This document shows, piece after piece, positions 35,849-44,528 of a DNA stretch of 64,000 nucleotides. This DNA is from Verrucomicrobiaceae bacterium UBA1938 (GTDB lineage Bacteria; Verrucomicrobiota; Verrucomicrobiia; Verrucomicrobiales; Verrucomicrobiaceae), in NCBI GenBank assembly GCA_002336895.1, contig DDFC01000026.1:1-64000 (forward strand). The letters run 5' to 3'. How positions within the stretch are numbered: the first letter of the stretch is position 1; every line of letters begins with the position of its first letter. The notes under the pieces were generated by a model, which worked only from the letters and a program-made list of their open reading frames with translations, had not been told where the DNA came from and did no database searches. The position numbers and the translations under genes were made by a program.

Positions 35849-37072
35849 ATGGAGCCAGACGTGCCCGATTCTCCCGCCCTCACCGCCAGCAAAACCGCGT
35901 TCTATGGATTGATCGGCAGCGGGCTGGTCGGCCGCGATCCTTTTGACCGCCGCAGTTTTTCAGGCATCAGCTACTACTTCTTCAATGAGTGCCGGCGCCA
36001 GGGGCTGCTGCTGGGGGCTGCGGGCTGTGAGCTTGAAGGCTGGCGCAAGTGGCTGCTCCTCGCGCTCAGCTTCCACCGCCGGAAGGCGCTCTGGCGCATG
36101 CGTTATTATCTTGATTCGCGCTATCGCGATCAGCTCACGCGTATTCTTGCCGCCAGGGTTCCGCAGGACAGGCGCATCGGCACCCTGCTTCAGATCGGCG
36201 CCATGTTTGACGGTGCCGGACTGCTGCAGAAAGATGCATACAACACTTCCTACCACGACGGCAACATCGCCATGCGTCTGCGCAGCCCCTATGGCGCGCG
36301 TGGTTTTGACGAGCGCCGGGCTTCCAGGGCTCTGGACTATGAACGCAAAGTCGCGCAGAAGATGGATCGCGTTTTTGTCATGGGGGACTACCTTGCCAGG
36401 TCCTTTGAAGAAGACCTCGGGGTGCCGCCTCACCGCATTGTCAACATCAGCCACGGAGCCAATCTTGACGAGATCCCCGTGCCTGACCCGGGTAAAAATT
36501 ACGCAGCCCAGGAAGTGTTGTTTGTCGCCGTGGAGTTTGAGCGCAAAGGCGGAAGTGTGCTGCTTCCCGCCTTCCAGCGTGTCCGCCAGAAGATGCCCGG
36601 CGCAGTGCTGCACGTCATCGGTGTACGCGGAGATCCGCCGCCACACCTCCCGCTCGAAAACGTCCGTTGGCACGGCTTCAAACGCAAGGAAATACCCGAG
36701 GAAGCGGCTGTCATTGAGGATCTGTACCGCCGCTGCTCTGTCTTTGTGCTGCCCTCCTTTTACGAGCCCTTTGGCATTTCTGTCTCCGAGGCCATGCTCT
36801 ATGGCATCGCACCCATCATCACTGGTGACTGGGGCGTGGCGGAGAAGGTGGTTCCGGGTGTTTCAGGCCTGCATGTCAAGGCGGGGGATGAGGACGGTCT
36901 TGCCGCCGCCCTTGATGAACTGCTCAGTGATCCCGCCAAAGCCGAAGCCTACGGAAAGGCAGCCCGCCAGCGCGGGCTCGACCGTTTCACCTGGCCGGCC
37001 GTTGTCAAAAAACTCGGGCTGGCTCTGCAGGCCATGCACGAAGAAGCACCGCTCAGCAGCTCACGGCACTGA
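35849..37072 (+). CDS. Glycosyltransferase family 4
   Basis: A 407-residue protein from the ATG at 35849; the frame is open to 35600, but the upstream part is antisense to the membrane glycosyltransferase. The C-terminal GT-B domain has VLFVAVEFERKGGSVLL, GAVLHVIGVRGDPP and the retaining-enzyme motif PFGISVSEAMLYGIAPIIT. It is typical of enzymes that add mannose, glucose or galactose to surface glycans. It is followed by the regulator gene after 142 bases. Confidence 0.84.
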   Translation: MEPDVPDSPALTASKTAFYGLIGSGLVGRDPFDRRSFSGISYYFFNECRRQGLLLGAAGCELEGWRKWLLLALSFHRRKALWRMRYYLDSRYRDQLTRILAARVPQDRRIGTLLQIGAMFDGAGLLQKDAYNTSYHDGNIAMRLRSPYGARGFDERRASRALDYERKVAQKMDRVFVMGDYLARSFEEDLGVPPHRIVNISHGANLDEIPVPDPGKNYAAQEVLFVAVEFERKGGSVLLPAFQRVRQKMPGAVLHVIGVRGDPPPHLPLENVRWHGFKRKEIPEEAAVIEDLYRRCSVFVLPSFYEPFGISVSEAMLYGIAPIITGDWGVAEKVVPGVSGLHVKAGDEDGLAAALDELLSDPAKAEAYGKAARQRGLDRFTWPAVVKKLGLALQAMHEEAPLSSSRH

Positions 37073-37135
37073 CCTCAAGGCCGCTCATTTTTGATAATAA
37101 CGAACAGGATTGCGCACTGCTGCCCGGGGGTTGTC

Positions 37136-37165
37136 ATTTTGTGGCAACGCGGGCACATTCAATGC
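37136..37165 (+). promoter_or_regulatory. RpoN-like promoter element upstream of the regulator gene
   Basis: ATTTTGTGGCAA (37136-37147) repeats the 12 bases found before the giant gene. It is followed by GGGCAC (37151-37156), five bases, ATGC (37162-37165), which keeps the GG-N10-GC spacing but has two mismatches to the -24/-12 consensus. Transcription would begin near 37177, just before the palindrome at 37196-37213. Confidence 0.35.
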
Positions 37166-37195
37166 TTTACAGGGCGTGGGAAACACGCTAACGAC

Positions 37196-37213
37196 GTTTA
37201 GATTTTTCTAAAC
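37196..37213. promoter_or_regulatory. Palindromic operator candidate in front of the GbsR-like gene
   Basis: A perfect inverted repeat GTTTAGA-TTTT-TCTAAAC ends one base before the ATG of the regulator gene. MarR/GbsR-type dimers bind short palindromes of this size and often repress their own gene, so autoregulation is the simplest reading. I found no second copy by eye. Confidence 0.5.
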
Positions 37214-37214
37214 A

Positions 37215-37778
37215 ATGCCTTCCGCTAACACCGAACAGTCATCTCGGGAAATCTTGCCCCCCCGTTCATCGGGAGCATGGAACCGTGAAGTGGCGCGCTT
37301 CATAGAAGCCAGCGGAAACACCACTCATTCCTTTGGTTTGGGAAGATTGATAGGCAGGCTCTTTGCACTGCTCTATCTAAGTCCGGAGCCGTTGTGCCTG
37401 GACGACATCACCAAAAAACTCAAGATCAGCAAGGCCAGCGCCAGCATAGCCGTGCGGCAGCTCGCCGCATGGAATGCTGTTCACAAGGTGGCCTCTCAGG
37501 AAGAAGCTGACAGGCGGGACTATTACCAGGCTGAATTGAGATTCGGCGTGATCCTCCGCAACGGGCTCCTGCCCGGCGTGCAGAAAAAACTGCTCTCCGC
37601 GGGCAGGCAGATCGAACGCACGCTGAACGTCGCCCCCAAGGAGGGGGAGCTGCCGGACGCTCCGTCCTCCGCCAGCGAACAGCACAAGGAGATTTGCAGG
37701 CGTCTGCGCCTGGCTCGGGGCTTGTATCAGAAAGTCAATGCATTGTTCTCCAATCCGCTGCTTGAGCACATTTTGTAA
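37215..37778 (+). CDS. GbsR/MarR-type transcriptional regulator
   Basis: A 187-residue protein. Residues about 25-115 match the GbsR subgroup of MarR regulators: FGLGRLIGRLFALLYLSPEP, then the winged helix LCLDDITKKLKISKASASIA and VRQLAAWNAVHKV, then DRRDYYQAEL. The C-terminal 70 residues are helical and may mediate dimerisation. It is the only transcription regulator recognised in the cluster and stands directly before the Wzm/Wzt exporter genes, so it may control polysaccharide export. The palindrome at its start suggests self-regulation. Confidence 0.85.
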   Translation: MPSANTEQSSREILPPRSSGAWNREVARFIEASGNTTHSFGLGRLIGRLFALLYLSPEPLCLDDITKKLKISKASASIAVRQLAAWNAVHKVASQEEADRRDYYQAELRFGVILRNGLLPGVQKKLLSAGRQIERTLNVAPKEGELPDAPSSASEQHKEICRRLRLARGLYQKVNALFSNPLLEHIL

Positions 37779-37942
37779 TCTCGTCTGACCCCGCCTTTCC
37801 GGGCGTTTTGTTGCACACCCATGGTGGGCGGCTTCCACATTTTGATATTCCAGCCTACGGTTTTCACAACCGAGGGCGGCAGCTTGCCCGCAAACCGCCT
37901 GCCTCCTGCTTTGCAAGCCCGTTTGATTCAAGACTTAAACAC

Positions 37943-38821
37943 ATGACGCATAACGCGCCAACTTCAGCTGAAGATCAGGACGACTGGGACTTGGAGATCC
38001 GGGCGCACTCCGGCTGGCTGAATCTCCACCTGAAAGACCTCTGGCGGTACCGTGACCTTCTGCGGATGTTTGTCTGGCGGGACTTCGTGGCGGTTTACAA
38101 ACAGACTATCCTCGGGCCCGTCTGGTTCTTTATCCAGCCGCTTCTCACCACCGCCACATTTACCATTATTTTCAGCGGAATAGCCAAGCTGTCCACCGAT
38201 GGTCTGCCGCCCTTGCTGTTCTATCTCGCAGGCACCACGCCGTGGAATTACTTTGCCGCAGCCATCACAAAAACCTCCAACACCTTTGTCAGCAATGCGG
38301 GCATGTTTGGGAAAATTTATTTCCCCAGGCTGGTGACTCCCATCTCAGCCGTCATTTCCACATTGATACAGTTCGGCATTCAGTTTCTGCTGCTGTTCCT
38401 GCTGCTGGCCTGGTATCTTTTCAAAGGCGAGCCGATACGGCCTGACTGGCTGGGGGTGGTGCTTTTCACTCCGGTGCTCATCCTGCTGCTGGCTGGTCTT
38501 GGACTGGGGGTCGGCATCATTGTCTCCTCCCTCACCACCAAATACCGGGACCTTTCTTTCCTGGTCACTTTCGGTGTGCAGCTCGCCATGTATGCCACTC
38601 CGGTGGTGTATCCGCTGTCCATGGTCCCCGCCAAATATCGCTTCTGGCTGAATTTCAACCCGATGACCTCCATCATCGAAGCTTTCCGCTCGATCTATCT
38701 TGGGGTGGGTTCCTTTTCGTGGCTGTGGCTGGGATACAGCGCCGTCGTTGTCACTGCGGTGCTGTTCTTCGGGGTGGTGATTTTCAACCGGGTGGAAAAA
38801 AGCTTCATGGATACTGTCTGA
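37943..38821 (+). CDS. wzm: ABC-2 polysaccharide exporter, membrane subunit (Wzm-like)
   Basis: A 292-residue protein from the ATG at 37943. A soluble N-terminus (HSGWLNLHLKDLWRYRDLL) leads into MFVWRDFVAVYKQTILGPVW, the typical start of O-antigen/teichoic-acid ABC-2 permeases, followed by about six membrane helices. It exports lipid-linked glycan across the inner membrane with Wzt. The stop overlaps the start of wzt (TGATG). Upstream, 164 bases separate it from the regulator, including a weak hairpin at 37790-37803. Confidence 0.88.
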   Translation: MTHNAPTSAEDQDDWDLEIRAHSGWLNLHLKDLWRYRDLLRMFVWRDFVAVYKQTILGPVWFFIQPLLTTATFTIIFSGIAKLSTDGLPPLLFYLAGTTPWNYFAAAITKTSNTFVSNAGMFGKIYFPRLVTPISAVISTLIQFGIQFLLLFLLLAWYLFKGEPIRPDWLGVVLFTPVLILLLAGLGLGVGIIVSSLTTKYRDLSFLVTFGVQLAMYATPVVYPLSMVPAKYRFWLNFNPMTSIIEAFRSIYLGVGSFSWLWLGYSAVVVTAVLFFGVVIFNRVEKSFMDTV

Positions 38822-40134
38822 TGAGCAGGCCTGTCATTCACGTCGAAAGCATCTCCAAGCTTTACCGCCTCGGGCAGGTCAGCACCGGCACCATCGCGCA
38901 CGACCTCAACAGGTGGTGGCATCGTGTCCGGGGCAGGGAGGACCCGTATGCCAAGATCGCCCTCAGCAATGATCGCGAACGGAAGGCCGCCCCGCAGTCC
39001 AAATCGGCATACGCCTGGGCCTTGAACGATGTCAATTTCAAGGTGGACCAGGGGGATGTGCTGGGAATCATCGGGCGCAATGGCGCGGGCAAAAGCACGC
39101 TGCTGAAAATCCTTTCCCGTGTCACCACGCCCACTTCGGGCCGCATTCGCGTCAAGGGGCGTATCGCCTCGCTGCTTGAGGTCGGCACCGGATTCCACCA
39201 GGAGCTCACCGGGCGGGAGAACATCTTTCTCAACGGTGCCATTCTCGGCATGGGGCGGCGCGAGATCACTCGGAAGCTCGACGACATTGTCGACTTCTCC
39301 GGCTGCGCAGCCTACCTGGACACCCCGGTCAAACGTTACTCCAGCGGCATGACCGTGCGTCTTGCCTTTGCCGTGGCCTCTCATCTCGATGCTGAAATTC
39401 TCATCATCGATGAGGTTCTGGCCGTCGGAGACAGCGAATTTCAGAAGAAATGCCTCGGCAAAATGAATGCTGTGGCCAGCCAGGGAAGGACAGTGCTTTT
39501 TGTGACCCATAACATGGGCTTGATAAGCTCGCTCTGCCGGCGTGCCATCGTGCTGGAGCAGGGCGGCATCGCCGCAGACACCACCGCCTCAGAAGGGATC
39601 CTGGCTTATTACAACCGTGACAAAGCCTCCGCCTACCGTGTCGATTTTGAAGCGCTCGGCCGCGCACAATCCGGCGGCGCGGCCACCATTCTGGAAGGAA
39701 GCATTGTGGACGCCAGCGGCCGGCGGGTGCCTGAAATCGACATGCGCCAGCCTTTCAAGGTGAAGATGCGCTATCGTCTGAACCGGGACATGCCCATGGC
39801 CCCGTTTCCCAACTTTCATGTCACAGACAGCTCCGGCAACCAGGTTCTGGTGTCTTCGCCGGTGACGGCCCAGTGCCCCACCAAGGCGGGCTGCTATGAA
39901 GTGGACTGCCACATTCCGGGAAACCTCCTGAACAATGGCGCCTATTTCATTGGCCTGGCTCTTTCTTACATAGACAAAGGCGTCCATGTCCTGTTTTATG
40001 AAAGAGAGGCACTGTGCGTCAATGTCATTGAGCCCGTCGAAGAAACACTGGAACAATGGCGCAACGGGTTTGCAGGCATCATTCCCGGAGCGGTTCGCCC
40101 TAGATTGGACTGGTCAGTTACCGAAATAAAATGA
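38821..40134 (+). CDS. wzt: ABC polysaccharide exporter, ATPase subunit with glycan-binding domain (Wzt-like)
   Basis: A 437-residue protein. The ATPase domain (about 1-245) has Walker A IGRNGAGKST (about 84-93), signature YSSGM (173-177) and Walker B ILIIDE (193-198). The C-terminal domain (about 265-430) has beta-sandwich sequence (FPNFHVTDSSGNQVLVSSP, GAYFIGLALSYIDKG) like the Wzt C-domain, which recognises the end of a finished O-polysaccharide chain. The presence of this domain suggests chains whose non-reducing end is chemically capped, for instance by methylation. It overlaps rfbF by four bases. Confidence 0.9.
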   Translation: MSRPVIHVESISKLYRLGQVSTGTIAHDLNRWWHRVRGREDPYAKIALSNDRERKAAPQSKSAYAWALNDVNFKVDQGDVLGIIGRNGAGKSTLLKILSRVTTPTSGRIRVKGRIASLLEVGTGFHQELTGRENIFLNGAILGMGRREITRKLDDIVDFSGCAAYLDTPVKRYSSGMTVRLAFAVASHLDAEILIIDEVLAVGDSEFQKKCLGKMNAVASQGRTVLFVTHNMGLISSLCRRAIVLEQGGIAADTTASEGILAYYNRDKASAYRVDFEALGRAQSGGAATILEGSIVDASGRRVPEIDMRQPFKVKMRYRLNRDMPMAPFPNFHVTDSSGNQVLVSSPVTAQCPTKAGCYEVDCHIPGNLLNNGAYFIGLALSYIDKGVHVLFYEREALCVNVIEPVEETLEQWRNGFAGIIPGAVRPRLDWSVTEIK

Positions 40135-40904
40135 AAGTCGTCATTCTCTGCGGGGGGCTCGGCACGCGTCTGCGTGAAGAGACCGAATATCGTCCCAAGC
40201 CCATGGTTCCCATCGGTGGTCAGCCCATTCTATGGCACATCATGAAGACTTATGCGCACCATGGGTTCAAGGACTTCGTGCTCTGCCTGGGTTACAAAGG
40301 GGAGGTGATCAAGGATTACTTCCGCAATTACCTGTGGAACCGCAGTGACGTGACCATGAAACTGGGGCGCAACCCCCAGATCACCTATCACAACACCCAT
40401 GATGAGGAAGACTGGACGGTGACGCTGCTGGAGACAGGGCTGGCCACTCAGACAGGCGGGCGTCTGAAGCGTGCCATGCAGCACATCGGGGAGGAGGACG
40501 TGCTGTTCACCTACGGTGACGGCGTGTGTGATTCCGACATTGGCGCCAGTGTCAGGTTTCACTATGAGACCGGCGCGGAGGTGACCATCACAGCCGTCCA
40601 TCCCGGCGGCCGTTTTGGGGAATTGGAGATGGATGGGACCAAGGTTTCCGCCTTCCAGGAAAAACCCAGTCAGGACAACAGCTTCATCAACGGCGGCTTC
40701 ATGGTGCTGAGCAAGGCGGTGGGCGCACGCCTGAGCGGAGACGATTGCACCTTTGAACGCGAGCCTCTCCAGGCCGTGGCCGAAAGCGGCGGATTAAGAG
40801 CCTTCAAGCACCATGGCTACTGGCAGTGCATGGACACTTATCGCGAGTTTGAAATTCTCAACAAGCTATGGGACAGCGGCAAGGCTCCCTGGAAATGCTG
40901 GTGA
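40131..40904 (+). CDS. rfbF: Glucose-1-phosphate cytidylyltransferase
   Basis: A 257-residue protein of family length. The nucleotidyltransferase signature GGLGTRLREETEYRPKPMV is at the N-terminus, followed by GYKGEVIKDYF, TYGDGVCDSDI, GGRFGELEMDG, FQEKPSQDNSFINGGFMV and the terminal WQCMDTYREFEILNKLW. It makes CDP-glucose from CTP and glucose 1-phosphate, the first step toward CDP-linked deoxysugars. It is joined to wzt by ATGA and to rfbG by TGATG. Confidence 0.95.
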   Translation: MKVVILCGGLGTRLREETEYRPKPMVPIGGQPILWHIMKTYAHHGFKDFVLCLGYKGEVIKDYFRNYLWNRSDVTMKLGRNPQITYHNTHDEEDWTVTLLETGLATQTGGRLKRAMQHIGEEDVLFTYGDGVCDSDIGASVRFHYETGAEVTITAVHPGGRFGELEMDGTKVSAFQEKPSQDNSFINGGFMVLSKAVGARLSGDDCTFEREPLQAVAESGGLRAFKHHGYWQCMDTYREFEILNKLWDSGKAPWKCW

Positions 40905-42004
40905 TGTTTGGCGGCGTCTTCAAAAACAAACGGGTGTTTCTCACCGGGCACACCGGGTTCAAGGGATCATGGATCAGCCTCTGGCTGAGCGCCCTCGGCG
41001 CGGAGGTGTATGGCTACTCCCTGGCCCCGCGTACCGGCCTGGATCTGCGTGCAGATCTGCCCCCACGTTTCTGGCAGCGTGAATGGGCTGCGGACATCCG
41101 CAACGAGGCCCTGCTGGCTGAGGCGGTCGCCCAGTCTGCACCGGACATCATCATCCACATGGCCGCGCAGCCTCTCGTGCGCCTCTCATATGCAGAGCCG
41201 CTGGAGACCTTCTCCGTCAACGCCTGGGGCACGGCCGTGCTGCTGGACGTTGTTCGCAAAAGCCGCTGTGCGGCGCCGGTGCTTGTGGTCAGCAGTGACA
41301 AATGCTACCGCAACACCAATGCTGGAAAACCCTTCAGCGAAGACGATCCCCTGGGCGGCTCAGATGTTTACTCCATGAGCAAGGCCGCCACGGAACTGGT
41401 GGCCGCCGCCTGGCACAAATCCTTCTTCGCCCTGGACAGCACCCTTGGGGCCATGGCCACCGCCCGTGCCGGAAACGTCATCGGGGGAGGGGACTACGCC
41501 GCAGACCGCATCATCCCTGACAGCGTGCGCGCACATGTCAGCGGAGAGGCGTTGATTGTCCGCAACCCATCGGCCACCAGACCCTGGCAGCATGTCCTGG
41601 AGTGCCTGAGCGGCTATCTTGCGCTGGCGCAGCGGCTGCTCACCCAGCCCGGAGACAAAACGCTTTTGAACGTGAATTTCGGCCCTGATCCCGAAAGCGA
41701 GCGCTCCGTGGGCGCTGTCATCGAGGCATTCCATGACGTATGGCCTGGCCAGTGGGAGGTGCGGACAGATCCCAATGCAGTGCCGGAGGCCACGCGCCTC
41801 ACCCTGAGCCACCAGCGCGCCGTCGATGTGCTGGGCTGGCGGCCCGTCTGGCCTTTTGCCAAAACCATCGCCAAAACCGCCGAGTGGTACAAGCAGCGCC
41901 ACTCCGGCGCGGAAATCAATCTTGCCGAACTTTGCCTCACACAGATCATGGACTACGCCGAAGAGGCGAAGCACTGCGGCCTGCCGTGGGCGGCGGAAGA
42001 CTGA
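40904..42004 (+). CDS. rfbG: CDP-glucose 4,6-dehydratase
   Basis: A 366-residue short-chain dehydrogenase. The NAD motif is FLTGHTGFKGSW, the substrate region VSSDKCYRN, the catalytic DVYSMSKAATE (YxxxK), and RAGNVIGGGDYAADRIIPD is diagnostic. It converts CDP-glucose to CDP-4-keto-6-deoxyglucose. The start at 40904 overlaps the rfbF stop; upstream ATGs in the same frame are less likely. The next gene, a C-methyltransferase, would be a logical user of the 4-keto product. Confidence 0.95.
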   Translation: MFGGVFKNKRVFLTGHTGFKGSWISLWLSALGAEVYGYSLAPRTGLDLRADLPPRFWQREWAADIRNEALLAEAVAQSAPDIIIHMAAQPLVRLSYAEPLETFSVNAWGTAVLLDVVRKSRCAAPVLVVSSDKCYRNTNAGKPFSEDDPLGGSDVYSMSKAATELVAAAWHKSFFALDSTLGAMATARAGNVIGGGDYAADRIIPDSVRAHVSGEALIVRNPSATRPWQHVLECLSGYLALAQRLLTQPGDKTLLNVNFGPDPESERSVGAVIEAFHDVWPGQWEVRTDPNAVPEATRLTLSHQRAVDVLGWRPVWPFAKTIAKTAEWYKQRHSGAEINLAELCLTQIMDYAEEAKHCGLPWAAED

Positions 42005-42022
42005 GAGGACGCCCCCCCAATT

Positions 42023-43252
42023 ATGGACAACAATTTTGAGTGCCGCGCGTGCGGCTCAAAGAACCACCACCCCGTCATCGACCTGGGCCTGCAGCCGCTG
42101 GCAAACAACCTGCTGCGGAAGGAAGACCTGGGCAAGCCGGAGCCGCGCTTCCCTCTGGAAGTCGTTGTGTGCACGGACTGCTGGCTCATGCAGATCACGC
42201 ACATTGTGCCGCCCGTCGCCTTGTTCAGCGACTATGTGTACTTCTCCTCGTTCTCCGAGCACATGCTGCGGCACTCGCGCTCGGCTGCATTGCGCTACAT
42301 CGAGGAAAAAAAGCTGAACGCAGGCAGTTTCGTCGTCGAAGTGGCCAGCAATGATGGGTATCTGCTGAAGAACTTTGTGCAGGCCGGCGTGCCCTGCCTG
42401 GGCCTGGAGCCGGCGGCTAACATCGCCACCGTGGCCCGCGAGGCAGGTGTCGACACACGCTGCGAATTCTTTGGCGCGGACTCCGCCGCTGCGGTGAAGA
42501 AAGAGCGCGGCGGCGCGGACCTCATCCTCGGCAACAACGTCTTTGCCCATGCGCCCTCCACCAACGACTTTGTGGCCGGGCTGCAAACCTTGCTCAAGCC
42601 CGACGGATGGGTGGTCCTGGAGTTCCCCTATGGCGTGGACATGATCGAGCACGTCGAGTTCGACACCATTTATCACGAGCACGTCTTCTACTTCACCCTC
42701 ACGCCATTGCTGACCTTGTTTAAAAAGCATGGCCTGGACGTCTTCCATGTGGAGCGCATCGGCATCCACGGCGGCTCCCTGCGCGTCTTCGCCTGCCATG
42801 CCGGCCGGGAGACGGTGCGTGACAGCGTGCCGCAGACGCTGGTCGTGGAGGCGGAGCTCGGCGTGGCCACCCCCGCGTACTACATGCGCTTCAGCAGCCG
42901 TGCTGAAAAGGTGCGCGCAGACCTGCAGGCATTCCTGCTGGAGCAGCAGAAAACGGGCGGGCACGTGGCCGCCTACGGAGCCTCCGCCAAAGGCAGCACC
43001 CTCCTCAATTACGTGGGGGATGCGGCTCGCGTCATCGAATTCATCGCCGACCGCAGCACCTACAAGCATGGCAAGTTCAGCCCCGGCATCCACGTCCCCA
43101 TCGTGCCGGCAGAGCAGCTCGCCCTCTCCCGACCCGGCTACGCCGTCTTGCTCGTGTGGAATTTTGCCGATGAGGTGATCGCACAGCAGCAGGCCTATCA
43201 TGCGGCGGGTGGGAGGTTTGTCATTCCTCTGCCAGAGCTGCGCATTGTCTGA
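42023..43252 (+). CDS. Sugar C-methyltransferase (three-domain, zinc-binding)
   Basis: A 409-residue protein. The N-terminal zinc domain has C7, C10, C50 and C53 (CRACG and CTDC). The central SAM fold has VVEVASNDGYLLKNF (about 104-118). The C-terminal Rossmann-like domain has HVAAYGASAKGSTLLNY and the end FVIPLPELRIV. This architecture is shared by NDP-sugar C-methyltransferases such as TylC3, which methylate C3 of 4-keto sugars. Following rfbF-rfbG, it points to a C-methyl-branched 6-deoxysugar. The exact substrate is inference. Confidence 0.87.
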   Translation: MDNNFECRACGSKNHHPVIDLGLQPLANNLLRKEDLGKPEPRFPLEVVVCTDCWLMQITHIVPPVALFSDYVYFSSFSEHMLRHSRSAALRYIEEKKLNAGSFVVEVASNDGYLLKNFVQAGVPCLGLEPAANIATVAREAGVDTRCEFFGADSAAAVKKERGGADLILGNNVFAHAPSTNDFVAGLQTLLKPDGWVVLEFPYGVDMIEHVEFDTIYHEHVFYFTLTPLLTLFKKHGLDVFHVERIGIHGGSLRVFACHAGRETVRDSVPQTLVVEAELGVATPAYYMRFSSRAEKVRADLQAFLLEQQKTGGHVAAYGASAKGSTLLNYVGDAARVIEFIADRSTYKHGKFSPGIHVPIVPAEQLALSRPGYAVLLVWNFADEVIAQQQAYHAAGGRFVIPLPELRIV

Positions 43253-43292
43253 TGCCCCTCCCCCGCATGGCGGACAAACAAGCTAAACAGCC

Positions 43293-43973
43293 ATGAGACT
43301 CCTGATCAGAGGCATCAAAAAGCTGGTGCCCCAGTCGCTGCGCTCAAAGGCCGGGGCCTGGCTCAGAGGCAAGATCATGGAGGTGGTCCGCGAAGAAAAA
43401 TCTCGCGGCAGGATCAACTGGAGCAAGCACCCTCAAGTATCCATCGGCCGCTACACCTACGGCATCGTCCATGAGTCGATTCCATTGATGGAAAGCCGCA
43501 ACTGGAAGCTTGAGATCGGCAGCTTCTGCAGCATTGCCCCGGCGGTGCGTTTTGTGTTTGGCAAGCACCACCAGATCGAAGGGCCCACCACCTTTCCTAT
43601 CCGTGAATTTGTGCGCAACCACTGGGACCAAGACTCATGGGCGCACGAGAGCATTCAAGTGGGGCATGATGTCTGGATCGCAAGCAACTCGCTGATCCTC
43701 TCCGGGGTGACCATCGGTCATGGGGCGGTCATCGGAGCTGGATCCGTGGTGGCGCGGGACATCCCGCCTTATGCCATCGCGGCCGGCGTCCCCGCCCGTG
43801 TCCTGCGCTGGCGCATGCCGGAGGCGCAGCAGGCCAAAATGATGGAAATCGCCTGGTGGGACTGGCCGGAGGAAAAAATACTGGCCAATGAGAGCCTGCT
43901 CTATGGGGACATCGAAGCCTTCATTTCCGCCCACTGGCCCCCCTGCCGGAAAGAAACCTCCAGCCAGGAATGA
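43293..43973 (+). CDS. CatB-related hexapeptide acetyltransferase
   Basis: A 226-residue protein with left-handed beta-helix hexapeptide repeats (SFCSIAPAVRFVFGKHHQ, DVWIASNSLILSGVTIGHGAVIGAGSVV) and the end GVPARVLRWRMP, as in xenobiotic and sugar O-acetyltransferases. It probably acetylates a sugar hydroxyl with acetyl-CoA. The next gene starts inside its stop codon (ATGA), so it is tied to the deoxysugar genes around it. Confidence 0.85.
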   Translation: MRLLIRGIKKLVPQSLRSKAGAWLRGKIMEVVREEKSRGRINWSKHPQVSIGRYTYGIVHESIPLMESRNWKLEIGSFCSIAPAVRFVFGKHHQIEGPTTFPIREFVRNHWDQDSWAHESIQVGHDVWIASNSLILSGVTIGHGAVIGAGSVVARDIPPYAIAAGVPARVLRWRMPEAQQAKMMEIAWWDWPEEKILANESLLYGDIEAFISAHWPPCRKETSSQE

Positions 43974-44512
43974 CATTTCACCCCACAAATTTTGAAGAGG
44001 TGTGGCTCATCGAACTCAGCCCGCATGCCACGCCGCTGGGCTACCTCGCCCGCAGCTACTGTGAGGAGACCTTCCGCAGCCGCCGGCTGTGCACCGTGTG
44101 GACGCAGTGCAACGAGACGTTGACACCGCTCCAGGGCTCCCTGCGTGGCATGCACTGGCAGCAGCCTCCCCATGCTGAAGCCAAGCTCGTGCGCTGCCTG
44201 CGCGGCACCATCTTTGACGTGGTGGTGGATGTGCGGCCAGACTCCCCGACTTTTGGCCGGCATCAAAGTTTTGTGCTCTCCGCAGAGAATCTGCGGCAGC
44301 TCTACATTCCAGAGGGGTTTGCACACGGCTTTCAGACTCTCACAGACGACTGCATGCTCCACTATCAGATGAGCGCCTCGTTTTCTGCGGAGTCCGCACG
44401 GGGCTTCCGCTGGGATGACCCCGCAGTGGCCATATCCTGGCCCCTGCCTGTGACCCTGCTCTCGGACCGCGACAAAGGGCTGCCCTCTTTGAGCGCTGTC
44501 TTTGAGCGCTGA
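43970..44512 (+). CDS. dTDP-4-dehydrorhamnose 3,5-epimerase-like sugar epimerase
   Basis: A 180-residue cupin-fold protein. The RmlC signature SLRGMHWQQPPHAEAKLVRC holds the catalytic histidine, followed by GTIFDVVVDVRPDSPTFG, YIPEGFAHGFQTL and RWDDPAVAISWP. In classical pathways this step epimerises a 4-keto sugar. Here no dTDP-glucose genes are near, so a CDP-4-keto sugar, possibly already C-methylated, is the likely substrate. Confidence 0.87.
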   Translation: MTFHPTNFEEVWLIELSPHATPLGYLARSYCEETFRSRRLCTVWTQCNETLTPLQGSLRGMHWQQPPHAEAKLVRCLRGTIFDVVVDVRPDSPTFGRHQSFVLSAENLRQLYIPEGFAHGFQTLTDDCMLHYQMSASFSAESARGFRWDDPAVAISWPLPVTLLSDRDKGLPSLSAVFER

Positions 44513-44528
44513 TCAATGCCTTAGACCC

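Noticed and set aside
37790..37809. Hairpin with TTTT after the regulator gene
   Set aside because: The stem is only four base pairs (CCCG/CGGG), too weak to call a terminator; it is mentioned only in the exporter entry.
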